Program-made: the position numbers and the translations under genes | The notes under the pieces: model-generated | The model's database searches: none | Told to the model about the DNA's origin: nothing | What the model saw: only the letters and a program-made list of their open reading frames with translations | Shown here: in pieces, positions 22,204 through 32,563 of the stretch | Layout: each line of letters starts with the position of its first letter | How positions within the stretch are numbered: the stretch's first letter is position 1 | Origin: Papaver somniferum | Taxonomy: Eukaryota; Streptophyta; Magnoliopsida; Ranunculales; Papaveraceae | Direction: 5' to 3' | DNA: 64,000 nt | Assembly: GCF_003573695.1 (NCBI RefSeq) | Contig: NC_039362.1 | Location: 194,056,827-194,120,826 of the forward strand

Positions 22204-22497
22204 ATGGCAAAAAGTGCCTTTTACGCCCAGTCGATTAAAGGAAGGTGTGCCTTGAACCACAGATCTCTTAGTAAGAACCTTCCAAAGATGAAAGTTGTTG
22301 ATAAGGCTATCTCTCATGGATGTGTAGGAAAACATAGAAAGCATCCCGGTGGTCATGGAAATGCTGGAGGTATGCATCACCATAGAATCTTCTTCGATAC
22401 GTGTCATCCTTATTTGTCATGGAAATATTACATTTTTGTAATTTTACTGCGAACAAGAAAGTGCTTATGTTATGTCAGTTATCATATGTTGTGTTAG
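22204..22497 (+). pseudogene. chimeric frame with a ribosomal protein uL15 (L27a) fragment
   Basis: A plus-strand frame opens at ATG 22204 after a plausible acceptor (TTCAGGCAAG). Codons ~37-70 read [20 protein letters not shown] then IFFDTCHPY. This is the diagnostic [20 protein letters not shown] segment of eukaryotic 60S protein L27a, with changed residues after it (L27a has DKYHPGYFGK). The first ~36 residues are not L27a and the C-terminal half is missing, so this is a captured fragment or retro-copy remnant, not a working ribosomal gene. Confidence 0.7.
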
Positions 22498-22661
22498 TTG
22501 ATGCAAGTCGCATGTACAACCACTAACTTCTAAAACTAGGTTCAGGTACTGCTTTGATTAAATTTGCACAACTGCATGCTACTGTTAGTTCCACTGATGA
22601 AACTAGTAATGTAAATCAGCGAAGTGCGGATATGTATTGTACTTCCTACATCATCCATTTG

Positions 22662-22734
22662 ACTGTCTTAGCTCAACAGGTAGAGCGCATGGCTTTTAGT
22701 CATGAGGTTGTGGGTTCAACTCCCACAGACAGTG
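22662..22734 (+). tRNA. tRNA-Lys (anticodon UUU)
   Basis: The 73-nt sequence folds as a complete cloverleaf. The acceptor ACTGTCT pairs perfectly with AGACAGT and the D stem is GCTC/GAGC. The anticodon stem CATGG/TCATG carries one G-T pair, with loop CTTTTAG giving UUU. The variable loop is AGGTT, the T stem GTGGG/CCCAC with loop TTCAACT, and the discriminator is G. A-box TAGCTCAACAGG and B-box GGTTCAACTCC fit the RNA polymerase III consensus. CCA is not encoded and there is no intron. No strong TTTT terminator lies within 20 nt downstream, and the A-T first pair is unusual, so expression is uncertain. Confidence 0.87.
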
Positions 22735-23519
22735 ACTGAATAAATGCTGGTATTTCTGAGAACTCACTCAGGCTGCATTGTACGCATTAGAAGAAGTTTG
22801 CTGTACTACTTAGTTCTACCAGTGCTGCAACTATGTTATCACTTGTCCTTGAAATTGAAATTCAATTCAATGCAGTATTTTCTTTGCAAACATACTTTTG
22901 GCCTGTTCTTGCATCTATCAGTTACATAAAATAAATAAATTTCCGGTTAAGTACTAGTTTAGGATGGCATTTATATGCAGTGATAGGAATCATCAAAGCG
23001 TAATGCTTATCTACATGAGTTCTATTTTCTAAGCTCTCCGCAAGGAGCGCAACTGACCATTGCAAACAAAACAGCAAATTTATTTGTTCTGTGCCCAACC
23101 AGTGATTGTCAGGAGTCAGGCCACACAATGTGCATCTGACAACTATGGAATAAAGAAATTACTGAACTATGGAACCAGAATAGAGAAACACCGACGCAGT
23201 ATAATAACAAAACCAATCAAATGAAACTGCATTACTTTCCCAAGCAAAAACAACAAAAGGAAAGGAGGCAGAGCTCTGTTTTTCATATTACTTTGCTGTA
23301 TAACAAAATAGCACTAAGCCATACACTAGAAAAGAATTTCGATCAATGCAACAGGTGCTCCAAATTTCATTACAGAATGTTCTGACTATCAAATCAAAAA
23401 GCCTACAACTGAACCAAAAAAGTAAAGCAACCCAGTAGTCATGCATCTTAAGCTTCCATTACTTCCTTTTTCACCTTAAACAGCATAGGCTCATCAAGTT
23501 CTTTCCCCACGTTAACATT
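22735..23519. other. 3' flank of the lectin gene
   Basis: On the minus strand this follows the lectin stop codon. It is AT-rich and probably holds the 3' UTR; AATAAA-like hexamers occur on that strand. No other gene is recognised between it and the tRNA. Confidence 0.4.
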
Positions 23520-24899
23520 CTATGGTTGTTTTGGCATCTTTTCGAGAAGACGAAGGAATTTGTCACGAGCATTGTCTATTGTTCCTTTTGACAAAGATGC
23601 ACTCATCTGTGTGACACCCTTGGCCTGAGCAATGCGGAATGCCATGACTTCAGCTTCTTTCTCAGAGATTGGTGCAGGAGCAGTCGCCGGCAACCTACCA
23701 TTATCATTTCTTCTTGCTTTATTCTTTTTCACATCAACTATTTTTGTGGGATTCTTAGTTGCTACAACAGGTGCATCTGCAAAAACAGCAAGCAGGCATT
23801 AAGCCATGAAGAAAGGACTCTAAAAACTGAAACAAACTGAAAGAAAGTCAGGTAGCATTATTCAAACTAACTCTAGTAAAGCTATGTCTGTAAGCAGAGA
23901 ATACTTACCAGTGAGTGCACTGGAGGTTATTTGGTCAGCACCGACACTTCGATCACGTGAGAAAAACATCATCCGAATTATAAGCATACATATTAATGCT
24001 CCAAAGATCATCATTAGAGTAGAACCAGCACCACCAGCAAGATCAGAACCTTCTTCCTTACTTCGGAGGGAAAACGAAGTATCAAAAGGAGACGGATAAG
24101 TCTTGAAGTGCCAACTATGAATAATGTGTCTTGAGGAACCAAATTTTCCACTCGATGCAGTAAACCCCACAAACATCAGCTCCTCAATGTACGTAGAGAG
24201 ATCCATACGAGCAGCGAGAATTGGCCGGATAGGTATAGCTTCAGCGTCATAACTAAGCCAAATCTTCATCAGTTTTTCCGGATCACTATATTCAATCCAA
24301 ATTGTTGTTTTGGAAACATTCTTCAAACTAAACCCCGTCGGAGTTGAATCTACAATAGGATATGACAACACTGAACTGACATCAATTCTTATGTGATTAT
24401 CACTAACATCTTCAAGATTAGGATCGAAACTAGTATCAAATTCCACTGCAATATATGTTCCTTGTTCTTGACTACTCTGATTGGAGAGACCCATATAGCC
24501 AAAAGCATTACCTATTGTATTGGATTTAGAAGCAATGATGAATGTGAAACCATCCCCAAATAATGGATGATAACGTGAAAAATCAGGTGTAATGGTGAAG
24601 GTGGATTTCGAAATAAACGACGCAGTTGTAGGATTATTTGAAGAATTCATAAATCTAATAGGATCAGTGTAAAGAGCTCTACCAACACGAATGAAAGATG
24701 AAGATGAAGGAGGTGGAGAGGAAGAAGTAGAAGTCAGGAAAAGTCTGCCATCTTCTTGAAAATGGGCATCACCCATTAGTGTGATGTTTTGATTTTTGGG
24801 AACACGAACAGGTGTTGAATCAAACAGTGAACTAAACGACGAATTCAACATGGAGATGATCAAGATTAATGAGCAAAAGAAGAATCTTGAATAACCCAT
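23520..24899 (-). CDS. L-type (legume) lectin-domain membrane protein without kinase, two exons
   Basis: Exon 1 is 24899-23909 and exon 2 is 23776-23520. The donor GTAAGTAT and acceptor TTTTTGCAG join in phase to a 415-residue protein. Residues 1-23 are a signal peptide (MGYSRFFFCSLILIISML…). A legume-lectin fold follows: ITLMGDAHFQEDGRLFLTS, the GDGFTFIIAS strand, YIAVEFDTSFDPN with the metal-site Asp/Asn region, a WIEYSD strand and GFTASSG…HIIHSWHF near residue 265. A transmembrane segment (TLMMIFGALICMLIIRMMFF) lies near residues 293-312. The short basic cytoplasmic tail is encoded mostly by exon 2 (KKNKARRNDNG…KFLRLLEKMPKQP), with no kinase domain. Plant L-type lectin receptor kinases carry a kinase after this membrane helix; kinase-less members are known. 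A role in carbohydrate or small-ligand sensing at the plasma membrane is inference from the family. Confidence 0.85.
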
Positions 24900-25360
24900 G
24901 GTACAGAAGAAACTTACAAATCCTAATTTCCCTTTTTACTAATGATGATAACTGATTTCCCATAGCAGGAACACCTTCTTCTTCTTGTTTTCTTCTTCTT
25001 CTTCCAATACCAATTTGTAGAATACCTGATGAGTTACAAACAAGGGAATTTTATGAAGAAAGTGAGTAGAGAAAGAAGAAAACAGAAGCTTGATGCATTT
25101 ACTATCAAGAATTAAACATTTTAGAAGAACCCATTGTCTATCAAGAACTAATGAATGATTTTAAGTAAAGAAATTTACAAAATTCGTTTTATTAAGAAAG
25201 TGAGTTGAGAAAGAAGAAAACAGAAATTTGATGCATTCAGTATCAAGGGTTCAACATTTCTGAAGAACCCATTCTGCATCAAGAATTGATGAACGATTTA
25301 GGTAAAGAAATTTACAAAAATTCTTGATTTTCAACAATAAAATTGAAGAAAATTGATTAC
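24900..25360 (-). other. probable 5' UTR intron and leader of the lectin gene
   Basis: The interval lies between the ATG at 24899 and the splice donor at 25360 (minus-strand AAAG|GTAATC). It contains a duplicated ~130-bp block and no coding frame. The acceptor joining to the leader was not fixed. Confidence 0.45.
25055..25322. repeat. direct duplication of ~130 bp
   Basis: 25055-25185 and 25193-25322 are clearly alignable copies: AAGAAAGTGAG-AGAAAGAAGAAAACAGAA…TTGATGCATT…TATCAAG…GAAGAACCCATT… to GTAAAGAAATTTACAAAA. The copies differ by scattered substitutions, so the duplication is not recent. Confidence 0.82.
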
Positions 25361-25500
25361 CTTTAGTTGAAGATTCTTTTGATTCTGAAGTTGAAGTTGA
25401 AGCTTGTTGTGATTCTGAAGTTGAATTTGAAGTTTCTTGATGATCACACTTTGTTTCACAGAATTGATGAGAACCAGAGAGTGAGGAGTTTTAGGGGTGG
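25361..25500 (-). other. probable 5' untranslated exon of the lectin gene
   Basis: It sits 25-30 bp downstream of a TATA box and ends at a good donor (CTAAAG|GTAATC). The sequence is rich in TTCAACTTCA-type units, which translate as Ser/Thr-rich in one frame (TSTSESKESSTK), but no start codon in that frame joins to the lectin. Confidence 0.5.
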
Positions 25501-25523
25501 CAGTCAAAACAAGAGGGAAAATA

Positions 25524-25537
25524 AAATGTTTATATAT
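25524..25537 (-). promoter_or_regulatory. TATA box of the lectin gene
   Basis: The minus strand reads GCTTATATATAAAC, a strong plant TATA element, about 25-30 bp upstream of a CA/pyrimidine-rich start region near 25500. Confidence 0.6.
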
Positions 25538-26310
25538 AAGCCCTCTATAATATGACTTGTATTTTGAGTTATCCCTATTATTTAAGTAAATTGCTATAAA
25601 GCCCCCCAAATACATGGTTTTGCACCAAAAACTCACTTCTCTTCCCTTTTGATTTCTGGTACTTGAAAAATTCACATCTGATAAGGAATTTCCATCTTCT
25701 TCTTCTTATTGCAAATTTCCAAATCCTTCCTTGAGAAGAGAAAAAACCCATCTGGAGCATTAAAAATTTATTCATACTCCAATTATAACTACTGCTAATA
25801 AATCTGTGCTGTGTGACGCATTTTCTCAAACAGTTTTCAAGCAGCATCAGCATACAACAACATATTGACAACAACTGCTATGCCTCTGCTGTTTTCATGA
25901 TAGAACAAACTAACATTTAACCTAAACCCATTGCATATCAACTGAGAATCAACCATTTTACCAATTATATAGTTAGATTCACAAATCTCCATAATCTTCT
26001 TCTAAAAATCTTAGATAGATGATCACCAGATAATAACACTAGATTCCTTCTTCAACTTCATTAACACTCTATCTCTATCTGTATCTCTCTCTCTCTCTTT
26101 CAGAGTTGCGGCGGTTGAAGAAGAAAATGAAATTGGGGGACTAATTCGGTCTCCGTCTTGGCCTTAAGAGTGGGAGCGGATAAAACTGTCACGTTGGCAT
26201 CACGTGCTTTGTAAACTTCATACGAATACCCACCTAGAGTAAAAGGATGAGGGGTGTCTAAACCGGGTAAAAATATTAACTTGCCCTTGCCATTAAAATC
26301 TAATCCCAAA
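25538..26310. other. upstream region of the lectin gene with CT microsatellite
   Basis: It is AT-rich with a (CT)n tract at about 26084-26098. A 69-codon minus-strand frame at 26100-26309 has no recognisable homology and is not called. Confidence 0.4.
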
Positions 26311-27439
26311 TTTTATTCTTCTGATATCGAGACATTGAGACATATTTGTTTTCTTTTTTGATCGGTAAAGAATATTTGTGTCGACGAGTTTCAAACTCAG
26401 GTCCTTAGTTTCATCACCATATGAGTATACCACTGTGTTATATTGACATCGGTAAAATCGAGTACTTATCAAAATCATTTACCTCACAAACTAATATTTA
26501 AACCTAACCACGTCTATTGATATCGAATCTAAGTATATCTACCGATTAAAGTAAGTTTCAATCCCTTTTTTTTATTTTTTAAAAGATTAGACACCTTCGA
26601 CTGTAACCTATTGCTTTTAATTATTTCTTTAACTATCCGTTCAAAACTTATAAATTATTTAAAAAAAGAAATAAAAAAAAATATCTTGGTTTTCTATGTT
26701 TAATCGTAGTTGGGCAATGTTCATGTCCACATTGACTGATTTAGCTATCATAATCGATCGGTGTTCATGAAAGAAATACCCAATTTTTCGTGGTTTGAAA
26801 AACATCAACCCTAAATCAGTCGATATGTGAATTCATACTGACTAATTCTGTATAAAGGAAATGCCCAGTTTTTCTATAGTTTTTCCCGGCTATAATAAAA
26901 AATGAAGAACCACAATTTTCAAAATTGTCTCATATGAGATTCTACTGCCAATTGTTAATATGCTTTTCAGTAAAAAAATAAAATCATAATGGATCTGTGA
27001 ATGCGTGTGATTTCATACGCGTTTGGACCAAGTATAACGTACTCATTTTTTGAATCGTGTATGAAATACAGTGTGAATAATCATTCTCAAGTGGGGTATG
27101 ATGTATAATCGATATGAATGAGTATGAATTCATACCCATTCTCAAACAATGTATAATATATATTAATCTGAGAATTAATATGAATTCATACCCGTTCTTA
27201 TGATCCTCTGAAAATGAGTGAGCATGTTTTGGTATGCTCGAGTATGGATTCACATATACATATTATACAATGGATAAACTGAGAGACGATACATAATCAG
27301 TTGATATGAAGATTCATATCCACCAGCTCTAGGTAAGAGCATATTGTTATTTTCTAGTGTATTTGAGGCTACAATTCGTCGATACGAATATTTGTATTGT
27401 CCAATTTTGTAATGTGATTTTTAAACAACCGGCTAATAT
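26311..27439. other. AT-rich intergenic DNA
   Basis: Short recurrent words such as ATGAATTCATACCC-TTCT occur near 27125-27150 and 27180-27200, suggesting decayed repeats. A stretch near 26380-26450 (GAGTTTCAAACTCAGGTCCTTAG) resembles repeat-derived tRNA-like sequence but does not fold as a tRNA. No gene is supported. Confidence 0.4.
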
Positions 27440-27690
27440 GGGAACCTATAACAAGATTAGACATATGTTAATAGACCAAATTAATATTAATTAGTCAGAT
27501 TCCCATAAATATAATTTTTAGTCTTAACCAAACAGTTTGACAGGTTAATCCGTTGGATGTTATTAGGTAATTGTTATTTTTAATTCTTAATGTTATTTAT
27601 AAAATACGATCTTTTTATTAATTTTTTTATAAATTATTTATTTCAAATTTTAAATTAAAAATTACTTTTCTTTTTTTTAAATTTACAAAA
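27440..27690 (+). repeat. long inverted repeat, left arm
   Basis: It aligns with the reverse complement of 28840-29095. Anchors are AAACAGTTTGAC, GTTATTAGGTAATTGTTATTT, TTATTTATAAA and TTAAAAATTACTTTTC in the same order. The arms are diverged, with indels, and are separated by about 1.15 kb. Confidence 0.65.
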
Positions 27691-28839
27691 ATTACTTTGC
27701 TTAAAATTTTGAATACGAGTTCATATCTGAATTCATATCCGATTAGTTATATTTTCGAATATGAAATTCGGATATCTAAATCCGAAAATTATCTCTGAAT
27801 GATTTTGAGATTTCGAATGTGAATCCGAACAATTTCGGGGTCTTCGAACATCCATAGACACCCTTACCTAGGGGTGGGCATAGTCGGGATTGGTTCAATT
27901 TTAGATTTATCCGCATCGATCCCAACTCATAGAGGATTTCAAATTTAATTATCTGCAACTGATCTTGTGTTTCAAGGCATTTCCTCCAACCTTATTAAAG
28001 ATCATCTATGATATTTAATCTTCTAATAAAACTTTGACATTATCTTCATTTCAAAGCTGAAAATCCTGAGAGAAAAAAATTCAACATTCTATCAAAATAG
28101 AAACATACTTCAATCTCATCTGTGAAATCTCCAGAGACATTGTACGTGGTTATTTGTGTCTTGTCTTGGAAAATCGAGATTTGATTTTAATATCATGTAT
28201 ACTAATAGTGTTCATGCCTAAATCCTTGATGAACCTTCCAGGGCGGAATGAAATCTCACTTACATTTCTTACTGAAAAAAAATAAAAAATAAAATAAAAT
28301 GGAAAGTAATCATACAACAAAGCTATGGTACCAATATCTAATTAACAGTCCTTAATTACTTAAGAACATTGTTGAGAAAATAAGTCTCTTTCATCTAGGG
28401 TTTGTTAGTAAAACATTCACCCAGACTAGCAATATATAATCTATGCAACCCAAAAAATCGCCAGTTGACATTGTAATAGAGTGATCACGACATTCACTAC
28501 CTTCAAAATCTTTTAACTTCCTCAAGCAATCTCCAACCACGTTCCTATCTTGCTGGTCGTTGAATGCTCTTGGAAGAAACCTCGTAATCCTAGAATTAAA
28601 ATTTTGATTAGAGATCCATCATGCACATAACAAATCGCTCAAGCCTGGGAATCTAGGTTCCAAGGATCTTTCATGTAAACAAAAAAAATCTAAAGAAAAA
28701 ATTAAAAAATGAAAATGTTAAAATAACTTTTAAAAGAAGTCGATTTAGTGAGTTATCTAAGCTTTTAAACGAATTAACTCACATTTTAATTACAAAATAT
28801 GAATCGGTTTCTCTAGAAAATTTAGCAATTTTATTTCTT

Positions 28840-29095
28840 AAAATTAAGAAAAAGAAATTAAAATTTTAAAAACACTTAAAATTACATAAATAAAAAAATA
28901 AAAGTAATTTTTTAAATTAACAATCTATAGAAAATTAATAAATAAATAAATTGTGCTTTATAAATAGCATTAAAATATTATAAATAACAATTACCTAACA
29001 ATGTTCAACGCTAGTCAAACTGTTTAGTTGAGACCAAATATCATAAATCTGAGACTCTGGTGTTAACAATCACTTTAATAAGACCCTAAAATAAA
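28840..29095 (-). repeat. long inverted repeat, right arm
   Basis: This is the partner of 27440-27690. The outermost part on the minus strand reads AGGGTCTTATTAAAG, reminiscent of a transposon terminus. The 1.15 kb between the arms has no recognisable ORF, so a foldback or Mutator-like non-autonomous element is possible but unproven. Confidence 0.6.
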
Positions 29096-29106
29096 ACAAA
29101 ATTACT

Positions 29107-29459
29107 GAACATGTCGGTGTTAGTCTGTCTCGTCAGTGTGGAAGGTTTACCTATGTACAAGATAGTAGAACCCTTCTTTTTAGAATTAGACGAGATAAAA
29201 CTCTTATTTCTGGTATCGCGTTTATCAGAGATAGTACTCTTATCCATAGAGTCAGATCGCTACAAACACATACTTGTGAGGTCTTAACGTGTTTTCCTGC
29301 TCTGATACCAATTAAAAAAGCGGGGGTCTAACAAAAACACCCAATATTTCGCTTAGCAATCTGTATGGACAAACTCAAATATACTTTCAAGAGAATCAAC
29401 AAGACTCGATCAATCAAAAGTATATCAACGAGTTAATATCTCTCTCTTATTTTGATTTT
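29107..29459 (-). repeat. inverted fragment of the Sirevirus-like element (LTR end, PBS, ORF start)
   Basis: Its reverse complement matches 32352-32704 closely. It holds the LTR 3' end (…TTGTTAGACCCCCGCTTTTTT), the tRNA-Met primer site TTGGTATCAGAGCAGG and the first ~45 codons of the element's ORF. Here that ORF still begins with ATG (minus strand, 29247-29245), whereas the main copy has ATC. Confidence 0.88.
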
Positions 29460-30499
29460 ATATTAAAAAGATGGTTAAAAAAAACAGGTAAATTAGGTCT
29501 AATTATAATTTTTGATTATGTGATTGCATATAAAAATCATGTTTAAATTTGAATTTGTTTTTACTTATTATAAAGTACTCCCCTGCTTTGGCCTTTGGGT
29601 CAATTTGTTCTAGAATGATTTACTTGATTTGAACGGCTACTGCATATAAAAAAATATATAAAAACAGATTTCCTAGTCGTCAATGAACGCATGATTCATG
29701 GATGTTTCAGATGATTACTGAGCGATTATTATCATATATAGTGGTTAATTTAGGAATTGTTGAATGTTGTTCGGCTGATAAAGAATTCTGGTTTTAGAGA
29801 TTATTATCATATGTAGTTATTATCATAGATGTTTCAAAAAAGAATTTTGATTTTAGGCCGATAAAGTAATCTGTATTTGGCTTCCTAAATGGTGTTTGTA
29901 TGTGTAAAAGTGACTAGTTTTCAAAGAATAATATATCCATTGAGGTCATAGGGGTTTTAGATTTTAAATTGGGTATGTTTGTGATGAATCAAATTTGGAT
30001 TTCACGTTCAACCAAACGATGCAAATTTAATTTTGAGTTTCAAATTTTTGATTCAGCAGAGAAAAGATAAACGGCAAATGATTTTTTACTTCTTTTTTAC
30101 CTGTACTCTTAACGATTCCGTCAAGAGCTGGAGATATGGAATGAAAGTGTCATTTTCTTACTAGTGGGGACATAGGGATAGGGGGATTATGGGCCCAACT
30201 TCGTCTTCTTCCCCAAGGATAAGTCAACTGTGCTGACATTTGTTACTTCAACACATTAGTGTACTAATTAAACATGTTTTCAATCTAGGGATCATATTAC
30301 TTTTTTAATGGGTTTTTAATGAAAATATAAATTAATGGGAAGAAGATAAATTAGAGTGGTGATATTTATAGCCAAATTTAATTTGACTTTTGTAGGAGAT
30401 AAATAGGAAAGAATAGAATTAAAAAACATAATTATTTTAAAAGTTATGATTAGGGTGATAAATAGGAAAAGTGTGGGTGACAAATAGGTGGAACCTAAC
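29460..30499. other. AT-rich intergenic DNA
   Basis: No gene or element end could be fixed. Two similar stretches, GATAAATAGGAAAG and GATAAATAGGAAAAG, lie near 30396 and 30457. Confidence 0.35.
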
Positions 30500-30509
30500 C
30501 AGTCTGTGG

Positions 30510-31198
30510 GGCCTAGACATTCTCGAGCAGTCATCCAATACCGCCTTGGTATACCTTTATTCGACAGCGACACACTATAATCTAGCTGCAATAGACCCAT
30601 GGACGTATTCGGCGACCATGCTTTGCAACGCGCCAAGGATGTGGGGATTAAATTTCGACATGATTTCGTCAGAGACGTCTTTGTTGATATGCGTTACAAA
30701 GACGGTATCACAGTACAGAAAGAAGCTTCTTTGGGATTATCTTCTAATTCTAACAAAGATTTAAAGCCTGCAAATCTTCTTGTCCACAATTGGGAGAATG
30801 GTAAAGATGTTTTTTTAGACGTCATAGGAGTTTCACCCTTCACCAGTGCCATGACACGCAATTTCAACCCAGGACATGCCATTTCAGCGGCCATCGCACG
30901 CAAATGCCACAAATACCTCGAGAAATGCACTACACGCGGATATGAGTTTGATGTATTATCCTTTACCACCTTGGGCAAGTTAGGGGAAGATACCATTGCT
31001 TTCATAAAAAGATTGAGGAACTGCCTCATTAGTCATGACCCCAATTCCAAGATAGGCGATTCCCTCTATCATAAATTAGGAATTTCTATCCAAAAAGGTG
31101 TTCCAAAAAGGTGTTGGCACACCTTGTCGCTCGGTTGCCCACCACCAATGTTGTCATTGACATGTAGCTCTATTATAATTTTATTAATTAATTTATGA
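30510..31198 (+). pseudogene. retroelement-type ORF fragment (GDHAL…RHDFVRD family)
   Basis: From ATG 30599 a 199-codon frame reads MDVFGDHALQRAKDVGIKFR, then HDFVRDVFVDMRYKDGI. Further on come LKPANLLVHNWENGKDVFLD, VIGVSPFTSAMTR and IAFIKRLRNCLISHD. I associate this pattern (GDH..C, RH..VRD, RPAD.L…W..G…DVT..SP) with the C-terminal region of plant retroelement-like reverse-transcriptase ORFs. The D…W…D spacing is reminiscent of a PD-(D/E)XK nuclease fold. Just upstream (SRAVIQYRLGIPLFDSDTL) the frame has a stop, and the usual first Cys pair is broken. It is a truncated copy; the last ~25 codons are unrelated read-through. Confidence 0.55.
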
Positions 31199-31276
31199 AG
31201 ATAATTATAAGTTATTATTACTAGTAAAACCGTTGCCACGGTGGGACGGGGGCCGACCGAAGAAGAATCTGAAGAT

Positions 31277-32498
31277 TTTGAATCTAAATTAGGTTTTCAT
31301 CTAACGTGAATATTGATTGCTTTGTAACTAAGGAAAAACCCTGATTTGAAAAGCTATATAAAGGAGACATCTAGTATTGTGTAAAACTAATCCCCACACC
31401 TTACGTGTGATACTAGTTTTTGTGCTAGAGTTGTTTCTCCTTTAACCTTAGGTTTTCTTCTTCTAAAACTAGGTTAACGAATTAAAGACTTCACTGGGAT
31501 TGTGAAGCCAGACCGATAATACTTTTATCGTAGTTGTGTGATCTGATCTTGCATCTTCTATCATAACATTACAATCATATTGATTGGCTTGAGATTGTGA
31601 GAGTTCTCCGATAGGCAAGATATAAAAAGTAATCATAAATACCTTCGTCTCATTGTTTGTGATTCCACGACATCTTGTTTCGCTACCATACGATTAAGAT
31701 TGTTGTGAGGTGATTGATTAATCTAGGCTGTTCTTCGGGAATATAAGGACGGATTATCAATTGGTTCCTGTTCACCTTGATTATTATCAAAAGACGGAAC
31801 AAAAACTTTTAGGGTTTTTCTGTGGGAGACAGATTGATCCTTTGATAGACTTGTCTGTGTGAGACAGATTTGTTTATTGTTAAAGCCTGCAATTTTGGGT
31901 CGTACCAACTCTTAGTTGTTGGTGAGATCATCTAATGGAATCAAGTGCGCAGTATCCTGCTGGGATCAGAGGCGTAGGGAGTACAACTGTACCTTGTATC
32001 AGCGGGAGACTGATTGGGGTTCAACTATAGTCCAGTCCGAAGTTAGCTTGGAGTAGGCTAGTGTATGTAGCGGCTTAATACAATGTGTATTCAATCTGGA
32101 CTAGGTCCCGGGGTTTTTCTTCTTTTTCGGTTTCCTTGTTAACAAAATTCTAGTGTGTGTATTAGTTCTATTTCCGCATTATATTTGTTTATATAGTTGA
32201 AATAATACAGGTTGTGCATTTGAATCAATCAATTGGAAATCCGACCTTTGGTTGTTGATTGATATTGATTGATCCTTGGACATTGGTCTTTGGTACCATC
32301 CAAGTTATTCCTTGTGTTTGATTAGGACTCGCTGATTTCTATTAGCTTGAGTAAATCAAAACAAGAGAGAGATATTAACTCGTTGATATACTTTTGATTG
32401 ATTGAGTCTCGTTGATTCTCTTGAAAGTATATTCGACTTTGTCCATACAGATTGCTAAGCGTAATATTGGGTGTTTTTGTTAGACCCCCGCTTTTTTA
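31277..32498 (+). repeat. 5' LTR (truncated) of the Sirevirus-like element
   Basis: It matches 48773-49976 of the 3' LTR from GAATCTAAATTAGG onward, with scattered differences. The first ~1.17 kb of the LTR is missing; similarity stops abruptly at about 31277, next to unrelated sequence. It contains a TATA-like CTATATAAAGG near 31363. Confidence 0.85.
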
Positions 32499-32516
32499 AT
32501 TGGTATCAGAGCAGGA
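32499..32516 (+). promoter_or_regulatory. primer-binding site (tRNA-Met type) of the Sirevirus-like element
   Basis: ATTGGTATCAGAGCAGG follows the LTR directly and matches the plant copia initiator tRNA-Met primer consensus. The same sequence is present in the inverted fragment at 29107-29459. Confidence 0.85.
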
Positions 32517-32563
32517 AAACACGTTAATACCTCACAAGTATGTGTTTGTAGCAATCTAACTCT

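Noticed and set aside
23862..24099. Extension of lectin exon 1 past the donor at 23908
   Set aside because: The in-frame extension (…LTGKYSLLTDIALLELV) is intronic. The GTAAGTAT donor and in-phase acceptor at 23777-23778 give a better model.
26100..26309. Minus-strand 69-codon frame upstream of the lectin promoter
   Set aside because: It has no domain, no promoter and no splice context, and its length is within chance for this region.
26380..26450. tRNA-like or SINE-like stretch GAGTTTCAAACTCAGGTCC
   Set aside because: It does not form a cloverleaf and no A/B-box pair with proper spacing was found.
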